Source: Hirudo medicinalis (lineage: Eukaryota > Annelida > Clitellata > Hirudinida > Hirudinidae). Taken from it: 64,000 nt of DNA. The translations under genes and the position numbers were made by a program. Location: assembly GCA_011800805.1 (NCBI GenBank), contig MPNW01000078.1:173526-237525 (forward strand), in the 5' to 3' direction. Shown here in pieces: positions 27,401 to 33,000 of the stretch (the stretch's first letter is position 1; each line of letters opens with the position of its first letter). The notes beneath the pieces were generated by a model that worked only from the letters and a program-made list of their open reading frames with translations, made no database searches and was not told the origin of the DNA.

Positions 27401-29668
27401 GTTGTTAATAAGAATTTTACCTCCAGGCTTACAGTACTAAGAATAACGTATAACTAAGAATAACTAAGAATACTGCAACCTTAAGTACTACTTGCATTCA
27501 GAAAATTTAATTTAAAAATAAACGAAACATTAAATTATTTATTAAATGTTACCTGATAAATATAAATGTTAATTTTGTAACATGTAAGCGACAATGGAGA
27601 TTGTGCATGGGAGATCATGCATGGGAGATGATGCGTGGGGAGGTCATGCATGGGGAGATCATGTAAGGGGAGATCATGCATGGGAAGGTCATGTAAGGGG
27701 AGATCATGCATGGGAAGGTCGTGTAAGGGGAGATCATGCATGGGGAGATCATGCGTGTGGAGGTCATATATGGGAGATCATGTATGAGAGATTATGTCTG
27801 ATCAAAGTTAGCAACAATGATGCATACCCGATAAAATTAACAGCCCAGTATTAACTAAAATAAATTTTATTAATTAACGATTTAAGTCCTAACCGACGCA
27901 GACGTTGAGGGTAGGGTTCAAAAGATATCCCCTTCTGCACGGGTCTTGAGCAGGGCAAGGGGTACACGGTCGTCCCCAGCCCCTGCCGACAGTGGCACAG
28001 CAAAGGGCCTTGGTGCAATGAACATTCTTCAGTTGGTTCTTACAGGCCTTTCCCACAACTTTTGTGTAGCAGGGACCAGTCGGTAGCTCTGCTGATGTTA
28101 CTGGTGCTGATGTTATGAATACTCATGTTAGAGAGATATTTTCATCAAATTATACAAATGCTATTAATTAAATAATTATCAATGATATTTTATCACGACG
28201 GCGATGATGATAATATTAACAACAATAATAATGATGATGATAATAATAATAATGATGATGATGATGATGACGATGACGACGACGACGATGATGATGATAG
28301 TAATAATAATAATAGTGAAGAAGAAATATTACAAGTGAGTGAAGAGAGGTGGTTTCACTCCAATAACGTAGAGTTTGTTCACACTGGCCAATTGGTTGAC
28401 GTTCAAAGAAAGAAAGAAACTCCTTCAGGGATTAAGTGGAAAACAGGTGCGTTGTGACATTTGCAACAAGAGAACTCAAAACGAAGTCGCAAAAAGAGTT
28501 GGCTTGTAGCGATGACATTTATTGTGTCATGCAAGGACTGATTTTTAAATGTCGATTGTGCTGTGGTTTGCGCATTATGTCCCGGGGTTCTCTCAGAACC
28601 AAGAAGAGGTACTCTAAAGATCGGTTGGGGTTCTTGGACGTTATTGTGTTTGCAAGTTTGTTTGGCTGAGAAAATAAAGGAAGAAAAAGAAAAGAACCGA
28701 ATGGTGTGTTAACATAGTATTACTAATTAAATACATCTGACCTTCATCACCATCCCCGGTACAGCTTGGCCCATCTTGTCCGTACGGGCAAAGACACTGA
28801 TCAGGGGCCAAACATTTCCCACCATTTCGACAAGGTTCGCTGCAGACGGCTGAAATGTGGAGGAGCATTTTTTAATTGATGGGTAACTAATTACTAATTA
28901 ACTAATTAATAGTTAATTTTAATAACTAATTGGTATAATTGTGCAATTGTTGTCTGGATTTTAACGAAAGTAGCTAATTGTTCGTTTGTAACGAAAGAAT
29001 CACTGTTGTCCTGTTATTTGTGACATTCCTGCTAAAAACTAAATCCAATGTTGAAACAAAGCAATTGAAAAGTTCAAAATGAATGGGGTAGTAATTGTTA
29101 TTATTACACAGTCATATATTTAATATAATTACCAAATTGTTATTATTAAAATTATTATTGCGATAATAAAATAATATTCAGTCTTAGAAGATGGACACAC
29201 GGGCGGATGGATTATTAACCACACATCCAATGCCATGTAATATTTTTATTTTGAACTTTTACATTTTTTTTGCGCAATTTGGACATAAATCAGAACCAAT
29301 TAGGACTAATTCGCATCACAAGGGACTGAGAAAAATTCCCAGTCTTAAGGACAAGGCGAGACGCGCACGTGGTATTAGAAGGAAGGAGAGGAATAAAAAA
29401 GAAGAGGAGAGATGGTGGGCTGGGTGAGAGGATGGGATGGGTCGAATGAAATCTGAAGAAAAAGTAGAGCCCTAATGAGAGGGCCACACAATTGGATTTA
29501 ACGAGCAGCTCGAGTGAGATCTAATAAACTCACTAGCGTGAATCACTGTTGTTGTTATTGTAGTTGTTCTTGTAGTCGTTGCAGTTGTTGCAGTTGTTGT
29601 AGTTGTTGTTGTAGTTGTTGTTGTAGTAGTAGTTGTTGTTGTTGTTGTTGTTGTAGTTGTAGTTGTAG

Positions 29669-29705
<37 letters not shown>

Positions 29706-29712
29706 CGTCGTT

Positions 29713-29753
<41 letters not shown>

Positions 29754-29969
29754 TGTTGTTGTTGTTGTTGTTCTTCTTCTTGGCATTAATTGATATTCAG
29801 TGGTCGTGACAATGACAACAACATGTTCCACTTTTGTGTTGTCCAAATCATCTTAGTTATGCAACGGACTTTAATCAAATAAATAAATAAATAAAACAAT
29901 TTTGTGTCAGCACCGAGCGCTCACGTCATCGTCCTACTAATAGTTGCTGTTTTTGTAGTATCGCTAACC

Positions 29970-30000
<31 letters not shown>

Positions 30001-33000
30001 TTTCAACAAACAAGATGTTTATCCGTAATTTCGGTTAATGAAAAGTCTTAATTGCTACTCGAGCAGGAAATTGTGGCTCGGTGGAGGTTTTGGAGGCTCA
30101 TTAGTTCATCAGTAAATCAAGCAGCCCTTAACTCTTTCATGTATTTTTTGTGTAAACACGCTATTTTATCGCCGTATTTACGTCGGACTTTTATGTTTTT
30201 TGTACTTGGAATGGAAGCGAAACGTCCTTTGTTGAATTCAATAATTAGGACTTTCATGCGAAGTAATGACTGACTGAAATGAATTACTTATCAACAACGT
30301 TGAAAGCATGAATTCATTCGGTGGACTTCATTTATTGAGGTCACGAATAATAAAAAATATTCTGAATTAATATAATATACAATTCAACAAATGCATTTTC
30401 AATTGGAACATCGAAATTCTTACGCTGTCCACAGTGAGGTCCTCTGAAACCAATGAGACAAATGCAGGCGAAACCCATGCACGTTCCTCCGTTGAGACAC
30501 CTGGTTGAGCACGAATGATCCTCTGCAGGGGGCCTGGTGGGGAAGGACCTGGGAGGATGGGTTCTGGTTTTCGGGAATAAAGCTTGAGACCCTGAAATCG
30601 ATATGGATTTATTTCACGTGCTCATTAATGATGTTTAAAGGTTAAAATCATAACTTATAATTAATAATTCAGTGGCTTAATAATTAATCCTAGTTTAATG
30701 ATTATTTTAAATTTAAACTATTCTAATATCTTTTAAGTGAATTAGTTAATTCTAAACTATTTTAATGAACGTTTTATTCTTTGAGTAATAAAACGTTATT
30801 TTTTCAGCCGAATGGACTCACTTGATTGGCTGGGTGGAGTAGCACAGGTAGAGGCCATTTGCCCATCAGGACAAAGGCACAGGTTGGGTCTCATGCATTT
30901 ACCCCTACCTCCACAACCGCTGGAGCAGACGGCTGAAAGACATTCACGAAAGAGGTGTATACCTATCCATCAATCCAAACACTTTCCATCTTCCTATTCC
31001 TAAAAGACTTCAGCACAAAGTCAAACAAATCGATCACGGATGTTTTAAACAGATGTCTGGATTGGTGCTTCCCGAAGAACAATTAAGGGGTGGTGAATGG
31101 ATAGTCTCCTCGTATGGAGAGGTATTGGGTTGTTGGGTTGCTCGTAAATGTTCGTGAGAAAGAAGTTTTTGTGGGCGGTGGCTTCGGCAGCAAATTGGTA
31201 AACACGACATGCATGAGAGTGAGCCCGATAAATGCTGCTACTTTTTGCCTTTGTTGTTCGCAAATAAGTTGTGTAGGAAATTAAGATAAAGAAATGCAAA
31301 ACTCTTTTCAAGCGAGACATTTGGCGAATTATTTGGGAATAACTAAACAAGAAAAATATTTTTAAAATGGGGAAAATAATTTGAGAAAACAGAAACAATG
31401 TGGAGCAAACAAAATGCCGAAAGTCGACCGAAGCAGAAAGTAGCTCCAGCAGACGATGAAAAAGACTGGAACTCACGTATGACGCATCTCGTGGCATTTG
31501 CTGGTCTCGTCCAACCTGCACAGCACCTTCTCTGACTTCCACAAACGTTGTCACTGAGATGAAGTGAACTTATTATGGAGTTTATAGAATTGGAGAGTTA
31601 TAAGTGAAACGTGACATGTACCCTTGAAATTGACATCCGCTTAATAAATTTATCATTTGTTGCATAAATATATCTATTTAGACGCTTCAATGAGTTGAGA
31701 AAATAATGAAGTCAAAAGATGCCAATGTGAGAAAGATAGAAATGTCAAATCAGCAAGCGATTAAACTTTATTGAAAACAGAAACACATTACAAAACGTCA
31801 ATCACAATAATGTATTACGAATGCATAAATATACATTCCCGTATCGCATAATCTAATTACGATAGCACTCGACCTCACGAGGACACGCTTGTTTAAAAGA
31901 CCGAAAAAAGACAAAACATGATTCTGATCGAGGAGTCTTGATTCACTCGGATGAAATTATCACTTTGGTGTTTTTTATAGTCACAGTTGGATAGCGGCAT
32001 TTTGATGCTTTGAAGAACGCTTCTGATGCTCCGAAAATTTGTCTCACTTTACACCCACTTACAACTTGACAGAGGCACTTTAACCCTGGATATCTCCACG
32101 AGTAAGACTTATTTACACTTTCTTTACGCTTTGCAATCCTGGTCCCCATCTTTCTTATTGTTCGTATTCTGCACTCCCATCTCTTTCGATTCACCCGCAA
32201 AGCTGAAATCTGGTCTAAATGTCTACATTTTTTGTCCAATAATTTGTCATCACAGATCCTTCTTAGAAGTAAAAAAATGTTTTACCTGCGGACTTAATGT
32301 TATAATCCATCTGCTGTTTATTTCCGTTTAATTGCTTTCAGATTTGAGCAAAGACAAAAAGACTCTCACGCAAACAACTTCCGTCTCAGAGACTTGGGAA
32401 ATAAGGCTCCCCTTTGCCATCCTTTCTCATAAAAGGATCTTTGATCAGCTCCTGATTCCCTTCAACACAATAAACTACAAAAGACTGTGAAATGCTATGA
32501 TCCAAAGCAATCGAGGTTATTTAAAGAATTATAAGAAGCCAACAAAACATTCCTTCAAAATACGCTCCAGCAACACGCATGCGATCTCTACTAGTAGAAA
32601 ATTTTATTCCATAAATTTCTGATGTTCCCCCTGATTATAGCGATGCACAAATTTAGAAATGCATCCATGAATGTTTTTATGAATTGAATTTGTTAAGGAT
32701 TGTTACAATCTCATCTGAGAAGAAGAATGGAGTGATGTCAATCTTACGGTCAGCTCAAAAGTGCCCGCTTTAACAGTGTGGGTTTAAAACTTAAAAACAC
32801 ATTTTTTCACTAAATCTTTCATCCGCTTTGATTATAAATAATAATGATACTCATAAAAATTTGACAAACAAATCATCCTTGCTGTGAGGCCTTAACAAAG
32901 CTTAAAGACAACCTCAGATAGGAACCTCTAACAACAATAAAATCTGATGCCATCCCGCTAGAAATAACAATAAGCAGAGAATGAAATGAATATCACCGTA

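Larger units (their letters stand above)
28850..30423. other. Fibrillin intron between exons 4 and 5
   Basis: Contains the GTT/GTC microsatellite (29545-29785) and a (TTTA)n run (29969-30003). I see no other feature. Confidence 0.7.

Noticed and set aside
29472..29846. Poly-threonine frame and its Cys-rich opposite
   Set aside because: Direct translation of a GTT/GTC microsatellite inside a fibrillin intron.
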